64,000 bases of DNA from a virus. Where the stretch lies: positions 33,715 through 97,714 of the IMG/VR virus record IMGVR_UViG_3300029267_002727; one strand, written 5' to 3'. The position numbers were made by a program, and so were the translations under genes. Positions 54,257 to 62,324 of the stretch are shown here, one piece after another. The notes below the pieces were generated by a model that worked only from the letters and a program-made list of their open reading frames with translations, did not search any database and was not told where the DNA came from. Each line of letters opens with the position of its first letter. The first letter of the stretch is position 1.

Positions 54257-54398
54257 GAAGGCAAATGTCTTCATAGGTGCGGCTGCCGGGATGTTCGGGG
54301 CGGGCCTCGCCGGGAACAGGTGGCAGACCGTCGCCATATCGGCCGTTCTTATGATCATCGGCCTGAGACTGTGGCGGGGAAACAGGGGAGGGAAGTAA
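54249..54398 (+). CDS. Very small membrane protein (49 residues, GTG start)
   Basis: GTG 54249 with GGAGGC. Alanine/glycine-rich hydrophobic segment (FIGAAAGMFGAGLAG) and a second one (TVAISAVLMIIGLRL) with a basic end. Two short membrane helices. Ends in TAATG. Confidence 0.55.
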   Translation: MSKKANVFIGAAAGMFGAGLAGNRWQTVAISAVLMIIGLRLWRGNRGGK

Positions 54399-54646
54399 TG
54401 ACCGGGCTACAGGGGCTCTCGCGGCATGCCGATATGCTAGAAAACGTGCGTGCGCAGATCATTACCACTAACAGCGAGGACTGGGGTGTCATTGCGCCCG
54501 CATTAGTCGAGTGGGCATCGTCATTTGCGGCGCTCTGTGGGGCGCAGGAAGCAACACCCGAGATGTCAGTATACCTAAGAGCGATCAGGTTCATAGCAGA
54601 AGTCATTTATGTGATGGGATATAAGCGCGGTAAGAGCCAGAGGTGA
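54398..54646 (+). CDS. Hypothetical helical protein
   Basis: 82 residues, TAATG-coupled. Helical, mostly neutral (VIAPALVEWASSFAALCGAQ). No family recognised. Confidence 0.55.
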   Translation: MTGLQGLSRHADMLENVRAQIITTNSEDWGVIAPALVEWASSFAALCGAQEATPEMSVYLRAIRFIAEVIYVMGYKRGKSQR

Positions 54647-54649
54647 GAG

Positions 54650-54850
54650 ATGCTATTCACAGTGTGGTTTTGGTACATCGGCAAGAAGGGCGAGGGCAGG
54701 TTTAGCGCCAGGGGGCACATGGCAAGCTGTGTGTTCGCCGGCGTCTTGACTGACCTGATTGTACTTGGGATCGTCACCAACCACTTCATTGCCTGCAACA
54801 TCGCGGGCGTATCGCCCCGGAGTTGGTCGTGGGAATTTCTAGGAGGTTAG
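54650..54850 (+). CDS. Small membrane protein
   Basis: 66 residues, ATG 54650. Hydrophobic N-terminus and a central segment (ASCVFAGVLTDLIVLGIVTN); probably two membrane helices. Function unknown. Confidence 0.55.
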   Translation: MLFTVWFWYIGKKGEGRFSARGHMASCVFAGVLTDLIVLGIVTNHFIACNIAGVSPRSWSWEFLGG

Positions 54851-54851
54851 C

Positions 54852-55571
54852 ATGGGATACGTCAGTTTTGACATCGAGATCGCTAAGGACAACCTGAAGA
54901 AGGGTGAGCCCTGGGAGCCCTACTTCAGCGAGATGGGGATCACTTGCGCGGCCACCTTGGCCATTCCGGGCAACCGCCTGATGGACTGGCACCCGCTGGA
55001 GCAGGACAAGGCCAAGGCGTTCCGGCCCAAGATGGACCAGGACGAGGTTTGTGTGATGGTACAGTACCTGATCTCGCAGGTCGAGCGCGGCAACCCTCCC
55101 CTGGCGTGGAACGGAGCGCGTTTCGATTTCTGGGTCCTGATGGAGGAGGCCCCCGAGTCGATGAAGCACGACATCATCGCCCTGGCGTGGGGTCAGATTG
55201 ATCCCGGGTTCCAGATGATGAACGACCTCGGTTACATGTGCAGCCTGAAGGCGGCGGCCGAGGGGATGGGCGTCGAAGGCAAGTTAGATGGAATGACCGG
55301 TGCTCAGGCGCCGGCAGCCTGGAAAGAGGGGCGGGAACGTCAGGACTTGGTCATCGAGTATGTGAGACAGGACGTTGTGGCCGCCCACAACGTGTATCAG
55401 GCGATCCTGGAGAAAGGGCGCCTCGAGTGGGTGTCTGGTCGTGGGAATCAGATGCAGTGGACGCCAGAGATCAAGGACGGGCGACTCTTGACGGTCTTGG
55501 AGTGCATGCAGAGACCGCAGAAGAGAAATCCACTGATGAGCAGAGAGGAGGCGGTTGCATGGATGAAGTAG
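54852..55571 (+). CDS. DnaQ-like 3'-5' exonuclease
   Basis: 239 residues, ATG 54852 with AGGAGG. ExoI FDIE (6-9), ExoII WNGARFDF (86-93) and ExoIII YVRQD (170-174) are the three DEDD motifs, in the form typical of polymerase-B-type proofreading domains (ExoIII with Y: DEDDy). Cuts single-stranded DNA from the 3' end using two metals. No polymerase is attached, so it is a free exonuclease for recombination or repair. Confidence 0.8.
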   Translation: MGYVSFDIEIAKDNLKKGEPWEPYFSEMGITCAATLAIPGNRLMDWHPLEQDKAKAFRPKMDQDEVCVMVQYLISQVERGNPPLAWNGARFDFWVLMEEAPESMKHDIIALAWGQIDPGFQMMNDLGYMCSLKAAAEGMGVEGKLDGMTGAQAPAAWKEGRERQDLVIEYVRQDVVAAHNVYQAILEKGRLEWVSGRGNQMQWTPEIKDGRLLTVLECMQRPQKRNPLMSREEAVAWMK

Positions 55572-55774
55572 AGTATCACGCAAGTCCGCCGCAGTGGGCG
55601 CGGGACTATATCGAGGAAGTAGGCGACGAGACAGTTGAACCTTCCGTCTGGAGTGCTGCGAAGCCTGGGGTCGATATGCCGGCATTCCTACACACTCCAC
55701 TCATGCGGTTCGCGGCTCTGTGGGCAATTTTCTCGTGCCTTGTAACCTGTGCCATAATGGCGGTGATTCAGTGA
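55559..55774 (+). CDS. Small membrane protein
   Basis: 71 residues, ATG 55559 with GAGGAGG inside the exonuclease gene. Acidic N-terminal 45 residues, then one hydrophobic helix (FAALWAIFSCLVTCAIMAV). Ends in a GTGA overlap. Confidence 0.6.
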   Translation: MDEVEYHASPPQWARDYIEEVGDETVEPSVWSAAKPGVDMPAFLHTPLMRFAALWAIFSCLVTCAIMAVIQ

Positions 55775-55938
55775 GCGAGGATATTGTGATTTACAGTGCC
55801 GAGTATCCCAAGGACGAGCCCTTGTGGGTGGTCATATTCCTGGGGCCGCTGGTCCGCTTTTCGGTCGTAGCTGTTGCCACCGTGTCGATTTTCGCGGTGC
55901 TGACGCTGTGGTTAGTGATACAGATATCAGGAGGATAA
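55771..55938 (+). CDS. Small membrane protein (GTG start)
   Basis: 55 residues, GTG 55771. One long hydrophobic region (about 17-50). Paired with the gene before; together they may form a two-component membrane unit. Confidence 0.55.
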   Translation: MSEDIVIYSAEYPKDEPLWVVIFLGPLVRFSVVAVATVSIFAVLTLWLVIQISGG

Positions 55939-55940
55939 AC

Positions 55941-56336
55941 ATGGAAGACCCTATCAACAACATCATCAAGACATTCCCGGTGAACGAGACTATCGCCGTC
56001 GAGGATTTGGCGGAGTGGACGCAGGCCGGCTGGGCGTACGTAGGCACGTTTGTCTTTACAGAGGACGTGCAGACGATACAGATCGCGCGCCCGGGCCAGC
56101 CAGATGTGCCGGTGATGCCACGTCACGTTTTCGTCCGGCCGCCCGGACTAGTCTCTACAACGGTGGTCATGTCCACGATCATGGGTGTGGCAGAGGCGTT
56201 CGGAGACAACGAGGAGGTCGAAAAGGCCCTGGACGCGGTGCTGCACAACCTCACCGGTCAAACCATCGAGGGGTTCAGGAAGCGGGCCGCGCAGTATCGG
56301 GCCATGCAGAAAGAACAAGGAGGCATGCTACAATGA
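55941..56336 (+). CDS. Hypothetical protein upstream of the actin-like gene
   Basis: 131 residues, ATG 55941 with AGGAGG. Acidic N-terminal part (NETIAVEDLAEWTQAGWAYV), strand-rich middle, helical end. ATGA-coupled to the ParM-like gene, so may be part of that module. No family recognised. Confidence 0.55.
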   Translation: MEDPINNIIKTFPVNETIAVEDLAEWTQAGWAYVGTFVFTEDVQTIQIARPGQPDVPVMPRHVFVRPPGLVSTTVVMSTIMGVAEAFGDNEEVEKALDAVLHNLTGQTIEGFRKRAAQYRAMQKEQGGMLQ

Positions 56337-57313
56337 GCCAGGTACGAGTCGCGGTAGACGTCGGGTATTGGGGCACGAAGGTACTCTGGGCTAACGGCGA
56401 GCATGGGAGTTCGATCTTTCCCTCAGCGGTAGGGACCCCCGACGAGGCACGGTTCTCCCTGGGGTTCGAGGGGAAATCAATTATCCTGCGTGAGCCCCGG
56501 AATGTGGTTATCGGCCGGCGGGCACTGATGACAAGTCGCCACGTCGTGCAGTCCCGGTCACCTGACTGGGTGCGGTCGCCTGAATGGTACGACCTGTTCT
56601 TGGCCTCGTTGACCGAGGTCACGCAGGCCCTGAACTACAACCTGGACCTCTGTGTCGGGCTGCCGATGGCACACTACAAGCCCAACAAAGAGATCGTGAG
56701 GGCGCGCCTTCAGGATACACACGTTGTGGTACGCGAGGGCCGGCAACCCCAGCGGTTCCACGTGCACGAGGTCCGGGTAGTGCCCCAGGCCTGGGGTGTC
56801 GTTATTGACCAGGCGATCGACGGTAATGGGGAATACGACGTTTCATGGCTGAACTACACAGTCGGAGTGATCGACATCGGTGGAAATACCACCAACATCC
56901 TGGCCCTGGATGGCCTGGCCGAGGTCCCGTCAGGGAGCACATCTATCGCCAAGGGTGCGATGGATATCACAAGCGCGCTACAGGCATGGCTGAACGATAA
57001 CTGCCCCGGCCTCTCGCTGCGGACGCATAAGCTGATGCGGGCTGTCACTGACCGCAAAGTGATGTATGACGGGGAATGGATAGACCTTAGCGAAGTCATT
57101 GAAGGGATCGCAGAGCCAATGGTTGCCGAGGTTGTGGCCCAGACGAGCCAGCGTTGGCCGAACCTGGTTGGCATCGACAAGTTGCTGATCGGTGGCGGCG
57201 GCGGGGCCCTGCTGGGTGCATATATCCAGGAGAGGATCCCCCGGGCTATCTTGGTGGATGACCCGGTCATGGCAAACGTCAGGGGCTACTTCAAGCTGCT
57301 AGGGGTCAAATGA
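56333..57313 (+). CDS. ParM/StbA-like actin ATPase
   Basis: 326 residues, ATGA-coupled. Phosphate 1 VAVDVGYWGTKVL (6-18), phosphate 2 VIDIGGNTTN (179-188) and adenosine loop KLLIGGGGGALLG (283-295) are the actin-fold ATPase motifs in the ParM/Alp order. Such proteins polymerise and push DNA apart, segregating low-copy plasmids or phage genomes; some phage forms organise DNA in the cell. The small gene directly downstream could be its DNA-binding adaptor. Confidence 0.8.
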   Translation: MSQVRVAVDVGYWGTKVLWANGEHGSSIFPSAVGTPDEARFSLGFEGKSIILREPRNVVIGRRALMTSRHVVQSRSPDWVRSPEWYDLFLASLTEVTQALNYNLDLCVGLPMAHYKPNKEIVRARLQDTHVVVREGRQPQRFHVHEVRVVPQAWGVVIDQAIDGNGEYDVSWLNYTVGVIDIGGNTTNILALDGLAEVPSGSTSIAKGAMDITSALQAWLNDNCPGLSLRTHKLMRAVTDRKVMYDGEWIDLSEVIEGIAEPMVAEVVAQTSQRWPNLVGIDKLLIGGGGGALLGAYIQERIPRAILVDDPVMANVRGYFKLLGVK

Positions 57314-57624
57314 TGAGGGACGAGAGAGACAGAAAGACCATTAGCTTCCCGCCCGAGGATCACGATTTGGTCGTTTATCTCGATTCTTGTGATAACGCGT
57401 CATGGGAGGTGAGGCAGGCCCTTCGCCAGTACATAGAAGGCAAGGACCGCGTAGAGGCCTTGTGCGAGCTCATGATCCAGCAACATCAACGCATGGCTGA
57501 GACGCTGGAGCGCCTGGAGCATAACGGAGTCGCAGTCCCGAGGTCTAACCCTCACCATAGTGAGGGGATCTCTGCGGAGCACGAGGAGATGGCGGCTAAG
57601 CTCAGGGACCTGGGCAAGGTGTGA
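57310..57624 (+). CDS. ParR/StbB-like small partner of the actin
   Basis: 104 residues, ATG 57310 (or 57313), overlapping the actin gene. KTISFPPEDHDLVVYLDSC then SWEVRQALRQYIEGK is the ribbon-helix-helix style start common to plasmid StbB/ParR adaptors; the C-terminal half is a charged helix and loop. Position directly after the actin gene is the strongest evidence. No clear iteron centromere was found next to it. Confidence 0.6.
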   Translation: MMRDERDRKTISFPPEDHDLVVYLDSCDNASWEVRQALRQYIEGKDRVEALCELMIQQHQRMAETLERLEHNGVAVPRSNPHHSEGISAEHEEMAAKLRDLGKV

Positions 57625-57649
57625 CAGAGTAAGACAACGGAGTATGACA

Positions 57650-58303
57650 ATGTCGTATTCTTACGATGATAACGGTTTGAGGCCCGGAAGCGACGTGCAC
57701 GTACACACCAGTGGGGGAGGGGGAGGGCGCCTGGCTATCATTATGGGCGCCGTGCTTATCTTTGCCCTGATCGCGATGGGCGCAGCGGGAATCCGTAGCT
57801 TTGGCCCGGAGGCCAAAGCCCGCGCAGAGGTAATCGTCAGGACTCCTGTACCAACTCCGACGCCAATGCCCGAGGTGGTGCAGTCACAGACCAGGGCCAC
57901 CGTCTCTTTCTACGACGTGGTGCGTTGGCTCGTGTACGTGGGCGGCGCATCCCTCGCCGTTCTGGTTGTTGCGCTTGTACTGTCGTGGTCATGGCGGCGG
58001 CGGGAGTATGCTGCCCAGAGAGCGGTACAGCAACTGCATCGGACGAACCCATCCCTGATCAGTGGGTGGGATGAAGTGTATGACCCACTTGGTTCCGGGA
58101 CTCTGTATCTGGGTGAGCCATCGCAGCCAGCAAATATCGAGCACGCGCAGCTTGTGGCGCAGAACTTTAGTGCGGCGGCTGCCTGGAAGCAGGTAGTTAG
58201 CGCTCTAATACAGGCGCAAAAACAACGACAGCTAAGTGGCCCTGAATGCACCACGCTCGAGCGCGGCCTGACGCGACTAGAACAACTGGAGAGCGGTCAA
58301 TGA
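57650..58303 (+). CDS. Two-transmembrane protein with Pro/Thr linker
   Basis: 217 residues from ATG 57650, chosen over 57644 by its GGAG spacing. Gly-rich hydrophobic segment at about 26-50, a PTPTPMPEV linker, a second hydrophobic segment (LVYVGGASLAVLVVALVLSW) and a soluble helical C-terminus. The linker is probably outside the membrane. Function unknown. Confidence 0.6.
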   Translation: MSYSYDDNGLRPGSDVHVHTSGGGGGRLAIIMGAVLIFALIAMGAAGIRSFGPEAKARAEVIVRTPVPTPTPMPEVVQSQTRATVSFYDVVRWLVYVGGASLAVLVVALVLSWSWRRREYAAQRAVQQLHRTNPSLISGWDEVYDPLGSGTLYLGEPSQPANIEHAQLVAQNFSAAAAWKQVVSALIQAQKQRQLSGPECTTLERGLTRLEQLESGQ

Positions 58304-59001
58304 AAGATGCGCTGAAAAGAGGAGCCCTTCTAGGTGTCCTCCTGGGGGCAGTGGCGCTCGCCACAGTGCTAGGACTTACGTTCCTGGGCACAAATGAGCC
58401 GGATATCGGGTATGGCAAGCTAGTCCTGGGGCTAACAGTGTTGTGCCTGGGGGCAGGGGCGCCAGCAGGGGCCCTCGTGGGGGGCCTACAGTACCACCGC
58501 GCTATGATGGAGCCGGAAGCGGCGCCGCCCATCATGGACGAGGATCCGTACGAATACCAGATATACGAGGATGACGGGTGGGACGCAGACATCGAGGACG
58601 CGGAGGGCCCGGACGAGCCCCCGCAGGACCCAACGCTGGCCGAAAAGATCGTGGAGTGTGCCAGGTTGCAGGCAATGTGGCACTATGAACGGGGCCGAGA
58701 GCCCACCAGAGGCGCATTCAAAGAGGCCGGCGTAAGCCAGCCGATATGGAACAGTGCGCGACATCTCTTGAAGATCATGAAGCTGGTGGGCGGGTCGGGC
58801 AGGAGTGTGTCTTGGGAGAGCGCTCATGCCAGCAAGGTGAAGAAATACCTCAACAGAATAGCAGCAGACGGAGACAAGATCTGGGTGCCCACGTTCGGGA
58901 ATGGGCATGACTACCACCAGATCGGGGTGTCAGAGACGCTGGAGAAGAACCGGCACACGCGATACCGGCCGGCGTACACCGCCCCACTCCACAGTGGCTA
59001 G
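58300..59001 (+). CDS. Membrane protein with cytoplasmic winged-helix-like domain
   Basis: 233 residues, ATGA-coupled. Two hydrophobic segments (10-31, 40-63), an acidic linker of about 40 residues, then TLAEKIVECARLQAMWHYER, PTRGAFKEAGVSQPIWNSAR and KLVG, which has the helix-turn-helix rhythm of a small winged helix. It may tether DNA to the membrane or sense a membrane signal. That reading is inference. Confidence 0.5.
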   Translation: MKDALKRGALLGVLLGAVALATVLGLTFLGTNEPDIGYGKLVLGLTVLCLGAGAPAGALVGGLQYHRAMMEPEAAPPIMDEDPYEYQIYEDDGWDADIEDAEGPDEPPQDPTLAEKIVECARLQAMWHYERGREPTRGAFKEAGVSQPIWNSARHLLKIMKLVGGSGRSVSWESAHASKVKKYLNRIAADGDKIWVPTFGNGHDYHQIGVSETLEKNRHTRYRPAYTAPLHSG

Positions 59002-59012
59002 CGATTCGTTTG

Positions 59013-59051
59013 GATCGGTTATAACCAGGAAACCAACAAACCGAACCGATC
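59013..59051 (+). other. Intergenic inverted repeat
   Basis: GATCGGTT / AACCGATC with a 23-base A/C-rich loop containing several AAACC units, in the 77-base gap before the gene at 59079. Operator or mRNA hairpin. Confidence 0.5.
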
Positions 59052-59078
59052 TGTAAACCAAAAACGGAGGTAGAAACC

Positions 59079-59774
59079 GTGACACGGAGAAGTGGTGAAG
59101 ACAAAGACCTGCAATCTGCATCGAAGAGGCGCATCACAGCCATTTGGAAGATTGGGTGGATGGGGGCCGGGATAATCGCCGCGCTCGTGCTCCTGTACTT
59201 CGACATTCTATATAGCGCCGATGGCATGATCCCCATTTTTGGGAAGAGCGAGAGCGCTTTCTATCTTTGTTGGGCCCTGAGCATCATCATGAGCCCAATC
59301 GAGATGGCAACGTCGTCCATTATGACAGACCCAGATCAGCGCGCAGAACTCGGCCCGGACGCGCGCGCCATCGGCATGACCATCGGATCCCTGGTGTTTG
59401 TTGCCGATATCGTGACGAACTGGCTGGGGCTATACCTGAGCGCGGCAGCGGACGGTATCGTGACAACCCTCAACTATCTTGTCATCTTCGTGGTCGGCGG
59501 CATACTGGCATTCGTCGAGTACGTGATTGAGTTTCTGGTATCGCTACTGTCCAAGGAGATCGCAAACTTCAAGGTGGCCAACCAAGAGTTCCAAGAGTGG
59601 CATGAACAACACGGCCAGTCCTCGCGCAGCCACTCTCGCGGTAACTCGCCACGCAGTCACAGCCGCCCGCCTGGCGGGTCGCCACGCAGGCCCGGCGGAA
59701 CGCCCAATATGGGCCGCCCGTCCCGCGATGATGGGTTCCGGGATCGGCCTGCGCCGAGAGGGAGGACGATGTGA
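59079..59774 (+). CDS. Polytopic membrane protein with Arg/Ser/Gly/Pro-rich tail (GTG start)
   Basis: 231 residues, GTG 59079 with GGAGG. Four hydrophobic segments between about 23 and 160, then a long low-complexity tail of SRSHSRGNSPRSHSR-type repeats, basic and flexible. The tail is probably cytoplasmic and may bind nucleic acid. Function unknown. Confidence 0.65.
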   Translation: MTRRSGEDKDLQSASKRRITAIWKIGWMGAGIIAALVLLYFDILYSADGMIPIFGKSESAFYLCWALSIIMSPIEMATSSIMTDPDQRAELGPDARAIGMTIGSLVFVADIVTNWLGLYLSAAADGIVTTLNYLVIFVVGGILAFVEYVIEFLVSLLSKEIANFKVANQEFQEWHEQHGQSSRSHSRGNSPRSHSRPPGGSPRRPGGTPNMGRPSRDDGFRDRPAPRGRTM

Positions 59775-60124
59775 GAAGAGTAATCTGGCTGGCTTTGGTG
59801 CTCTTGTGTGTTGCGGCCGGGCCCACTGATCATTGTGGGCCTGGCCAGGTCGCCGTCACCTACCCGAACGGAGAGGTAGTGTGCGCGCAGAATGCCTGGG
59901 CATCAAACGGGTTTGCGGTGACGTATTCAGAGTACGCCGGGGAATACTGGCACACAGAGGTGTGGGTCGCAGGGCCCGGGAGCGCTACCATGAGCTATAA
60001 CGGGATGCCGTTTGCGCCGCAAGGGAACGCCGGAGAGGTGCCATGGGATCGAATGGGGTGGCGCGACGAGTACGGCGTGCATGTGAAGCTCACGCAAGTG
60101 ACAACGTCAGAGGGTGCGCAATGA
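59771..60124 (+). CDS. Secreted protein (GTG start)
   Basis: 117 residues, GTGA-coupled. Classical signal peptide RRVIWLALVLLCVAAG with likely cleavage near residue 17, then a beta-rich domain with two cysteines (CGPGQ, VVCAQ) that could form a disulphide outside the cytoplasm. Function unknown. Confidence 0.65.
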   Translation: MRRVIWLALVLLCVAAGPTDHCGPGQVAVTYPNGEVVCAQNAWASNGFAVTYSEYAGEYWHTEVWVAGPGSATMSYNGMPFAPQGNAGEVPWDRMGWRDEYGVHVKLTQVTTSEGAQ

Positions 60125-60330
60125 CACTGCCGGCGCACTTTGGAGAGTTTAGTGGGTTCTTTGAGTTTCCCACGATGGAGATTATAGACAGGATGCTGGT
60201 CGCGGGGATACAGCTAGACATGGCCGCGGCCGCCCAGCGACTGCGCGATCTCCAGACAGAAAAGGAGAAGTACCATGAGTCGTCGTTACTACCGCCAGCC
60301 GAGTCGCAGTGGTCAGTACAGGAAACGTAG
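60121..60330 (+). CDS. Hypothetical small protein
   Basis: 69 residues, ATGA-coupled. Phe-rich start (GEFSGFFEFPTMEIID), helical charged end. The next gene starts inside its last third. Confidence 0.5.
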   Translation: MTLPAHFGEFSGFFEFPTMEIIDRMLVAGIQLDMAAAAQRLRDLQTEKEKYHESSLLPPAESQWSVQET

Positions 60331-60442
60331 TACACCGCGCAGAAGGCGGGGGAGTGCCCCAAGGTGGCTGATAGTACCGATCTTGATGGTGCTGGTGCCG
60401 CTGTGCGCATGGATCATCGGCCGGCTACCTGGAGGCTGGTAA
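60275..60442 (+). CDS. Small basic membrane protein (55 residues)
   Basis: ATG 60275 with AAGGAG, 56 bases inside the previous gene. The N-terminal 30 residues are very basic (SRRYYRQPSRSGQYRKRSTP), followed by one hydrophobic helix (WLIVPILMVLVPLCAWIIG). Cytoplasmic basic head, single membrane pass. Confidence 0.55.
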   Translation: MSRRYYRQPSRSGQYRKRSTPRRRRGSAPRWLIVPILMVLVPLCAWIIGRLPGGW

Positions 60443-60594
60443 TGGATGATAATCGGGAATCGGCGCAAGGAGACTGGAACATGAATGGTGGCCCGGGTGA
60501 TCCAACGTACACAGGGCCTGGTCTCTCGTTCTATTGCCTTGTCGGGGTGCTCGCCGTACTGTTCTTGTGTGCGGTTATAGTCTATGTCACGTAA
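60442..60594 (+). CDS. Very small membrane protein (50 residues)
   Basis: TAATG-coupled ATG 60442. Polar, acidic head (DDNRESAQGDWNMNGG) and a C-terminal hydrophobic helix (FYCLVGVLAVLFLCAVIVYV). Last gene of the plus-strand half. Confidence 0.55.
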   Translation: MDDNRESAQGDWNMNGGPGDPTYTGPGLSFYCLVGVLAVLFLCAVIVYVT

Positions 60595-60629
60595 ATACCC
60601 CCAGAGGTAATTTTCGCAGCATAAAGTAT

Positions 60630-60656
60630 AAGCCCCCGCTCTCCAGGCGGGGGCTT
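60630..60656. terminator. Bidirectional terminator
   Basis: Perfect 10-bp AAGCCCCCGC/GCGGGGGCTT with a 7-base loop, between converging genes ending at 60594 (plus) and 60691 (minus). A/T-rich sequence on both sides serves as the U-run in each direction. Separates the early plus-strand units from the lysis genes. Confidence 0.85.
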
Positions 60657-60690
60657 GTTCATCTCTCCGAAGCAGTTGGCGGCCTGCCTG

Positions 60691-61038
60691 CTACAGGAGA
60701 AGGATGACAACCACTCCCAGGGCCACCGCGAGTGTGACAAGGGCAGTATCCGTAGCCGACGCCGCTTTCAGCCGCTGTTTGAGCGCTTCTGGCCAGTATC
60801 CTCTGTATGTCAAGAACGCGACGATGGCGGCCAGGGTGATCGGCCCATAGGCGGCCAGCCACGGAAGCAGGGCCACCAGGTCCTCCAAAAGCATCACCAC
60901 GACCACGAGGCCGGCAAAGATGGCGCCACAGATATTCTCCAGGGCGTTACCGCTGAGGCCGCATCCTTGCAGGAACGCCTTGAGCGCCGACACAAGCACC
61001 AGGATCGGCACTCCCCACAAAAGTAGTTCCAAGTCCAT
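60691..61038 (-). CDS. Holin-like membrane protein
   Basis: 115 residues, ATG 61038 with AGGAG. Four hydrophobic segments (about 3-22, 38-55, 60-82, 97-115) with short loops and a small basic loop RYRGYWPEALKQRLK. Small, all-membrane and near the endolysin, which is the usual holin setting. Two-gene lysis cassettes are common, but holins have no reliable sequence motif. Confidence 0.55.
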   Translation of the reverse strand: MDLELLLWGVPILVLVSALKAFLQGCGLSGNALENICGAIFAGLVVVVMLLEDLVALLPWLAAYGPITLAAIVAFLTYRGYWPEALKQRLKAASATDTALVTLAVALGVVVILLL

Positions 61039-61039
61039 C

Positions 61040-62275
61040 TCAGTCACTCCTTTCATTCTCTTGATGAAGCACGAATAACGGTTCCGAGATCTCCACATCC
61101 ATGAGATCGGTGTGCTTCACGGGCTTGTAATCGTCCTCGGCAACCCGGTAATGGAGCCAGCGCAGTTGTGTTTGTGACGACCACCCGCCGCCAGATAGCT
61201 GCGTGTGGCTGATCACCCCGCCGATTTCTGGCGTGAGCGCCTTCTCGGCCAAGTAGATGTTCTGGCTCTCAAAGCAGCCGGGGTTGAGGACGGTCATGGG
61301 GCCATGAAAGAACAGGTCCTTGTAATGGACGTGGCCCCATTGTAGGATAACAATCAATCGTGTTTCGGCCTCTGTGACGGCCTCGTTCAGCCAGTCTTTT
61401 GTGGCGTCCTCCGCGCCCTTCTGGCCTCTATATGACTTGGCGTAAGGTGCCCCTCCGGTTGGGTGCCACATACGCACGTTCAGTGCCCCGGTGTCTCCCT
61501 GCATAAGTGGGATGTCTGACTTTCCAAACCCGGCGTATACACAGTCACTGCGATGCTCACAGATGGTGCGAACCACGTTGACGCCGTCTGCTTTGAAGTG
61601 TGACTCGTCGTGGTTCCCGCCCATCAGGAGCCAGGTAAAGCCCTCGTACTGGGGCAGGCCTTCGCAGGCTGCGTCGATCTGCTCGTCACCTCCATAAGCG
61701 TACAGGTCAAAGTTGATACCCCGGTACATATTGATGCCGTGGGTGATATCGCCGCTCACGAGTCCATATTTGCATCCCTCCTCTTCTACGGCCACCTTGG
61801 TGATATGCCGCAGGGCACTATTTTGGTGATGGATCGACCCAAAATGCAGGTCCGACAGGTGAAGCAATGAGATCATTTGGCCCTGTGGCCAGATGTAGTC
61901 CAACTTGGGCCGGTGCGCCGGCCGCTTGGGCATCACGATCTTGTTCGCTCGCTCGGAGAGCTCGTAGCGCCCGCTCTCGCGCATGCCAGCGAGGATCTTG
62001 TCGATAGTGCCGGGCCCTACATCCAGGATGTCCGCGAGATGGATCCTGGTCTGGGGCCCGTGCTTGAGAGCCTTGACGACCTGCTCTGTGCGGGCATCCA
62101 CCACTTCTTCCAGGCTCTCCCCTTCGGGCCACGTGTTTTCCATGGTGTCCTTGAGGGAGGATGGCGGTATACCCAGAGCCCTCGACGCCGCTGCCCAGGT
62201 TTGTTTTCCTCCATTTTTAAGGTACTCGATGACCGCTTGCCTCACCTGTTCTGGGTCGTACTTTCTTTTGGGCAT
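61040..62275 (-). CDS. Calcineurin-like metallophosphoesterase with N-terminal HTH
   Basis: 411 residues, ATG 62275. The first 115 residues hold two helix-turn-helix-like segments (QTWAAASRALGIPPSSLKDT and IHLADILDVGPGTIDKILAG). The phosphoesterase core follows: SDLHFG (141-146), GDITHG (175-180), GGNHDES (219-225) and GHVH (314-317), the full dimetal set. Such fusions can be DNA-binding nucleases or phosphatases. It sits between endolysin and holin genes but under an operator-type promoter. Confidence 0.8.
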   Translation of the reverse strand: MPKRKYDPEQVRQAVIEYLKNGGKQTWAAASRALGIPPSSLKDTMENTWPEGESLEEVVDARTEQVVKALKHGPQTRIHLADILDVGPGTIDKILAGMRESGRYELSERANKIVMPKRPAHRPKLDYIWPQGQMISLLHLSDLHFGSIHHQNSALRHITKVAVEEEGCKYGLVSGDITHGINMYRGINFDLYAYGGDEQIDAACEGLPQYEGFTWLLMGGNHDESHFKADGVNVVRTICEHRSDCVYAGFGKSDIPLMQGDTGALNVRMWHPTGGAPYAKSYRGQKGAEDATKDWLNEAVTEAETRLIVILQWGHVHYKDLFFHGPMTVLNPGCFESQNIYLAEKALTPEIGGVISHTQLSGGGWSSQTQLRWLHYRVAEDDYKPVKHTDLMDVEISEPLFVLHQENERSD

Positions 62276-62295
62276 TGTTTTCCACCTCCTCTATT

Positions 62296-62324
62296 AGTGT
62301 AGCAAAGAACTTAACACTTGTCAA
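62296..62324 (-). promoter_or_regulatory. Promoter with CTTGAC-N4-GTTAAG operator, lysis region
   Basis: TTGACA (62324-62319), 17 bp, TACACT (62301-62296); GTTAAG three bases after the -35 box. Drives the phosphoesterase and holin-like genes. Two ATCCCAAAT copies (62412-62420, 62434-62442), 22 bases apart, lie about 90 bases upstream. Confidence 0.85.
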
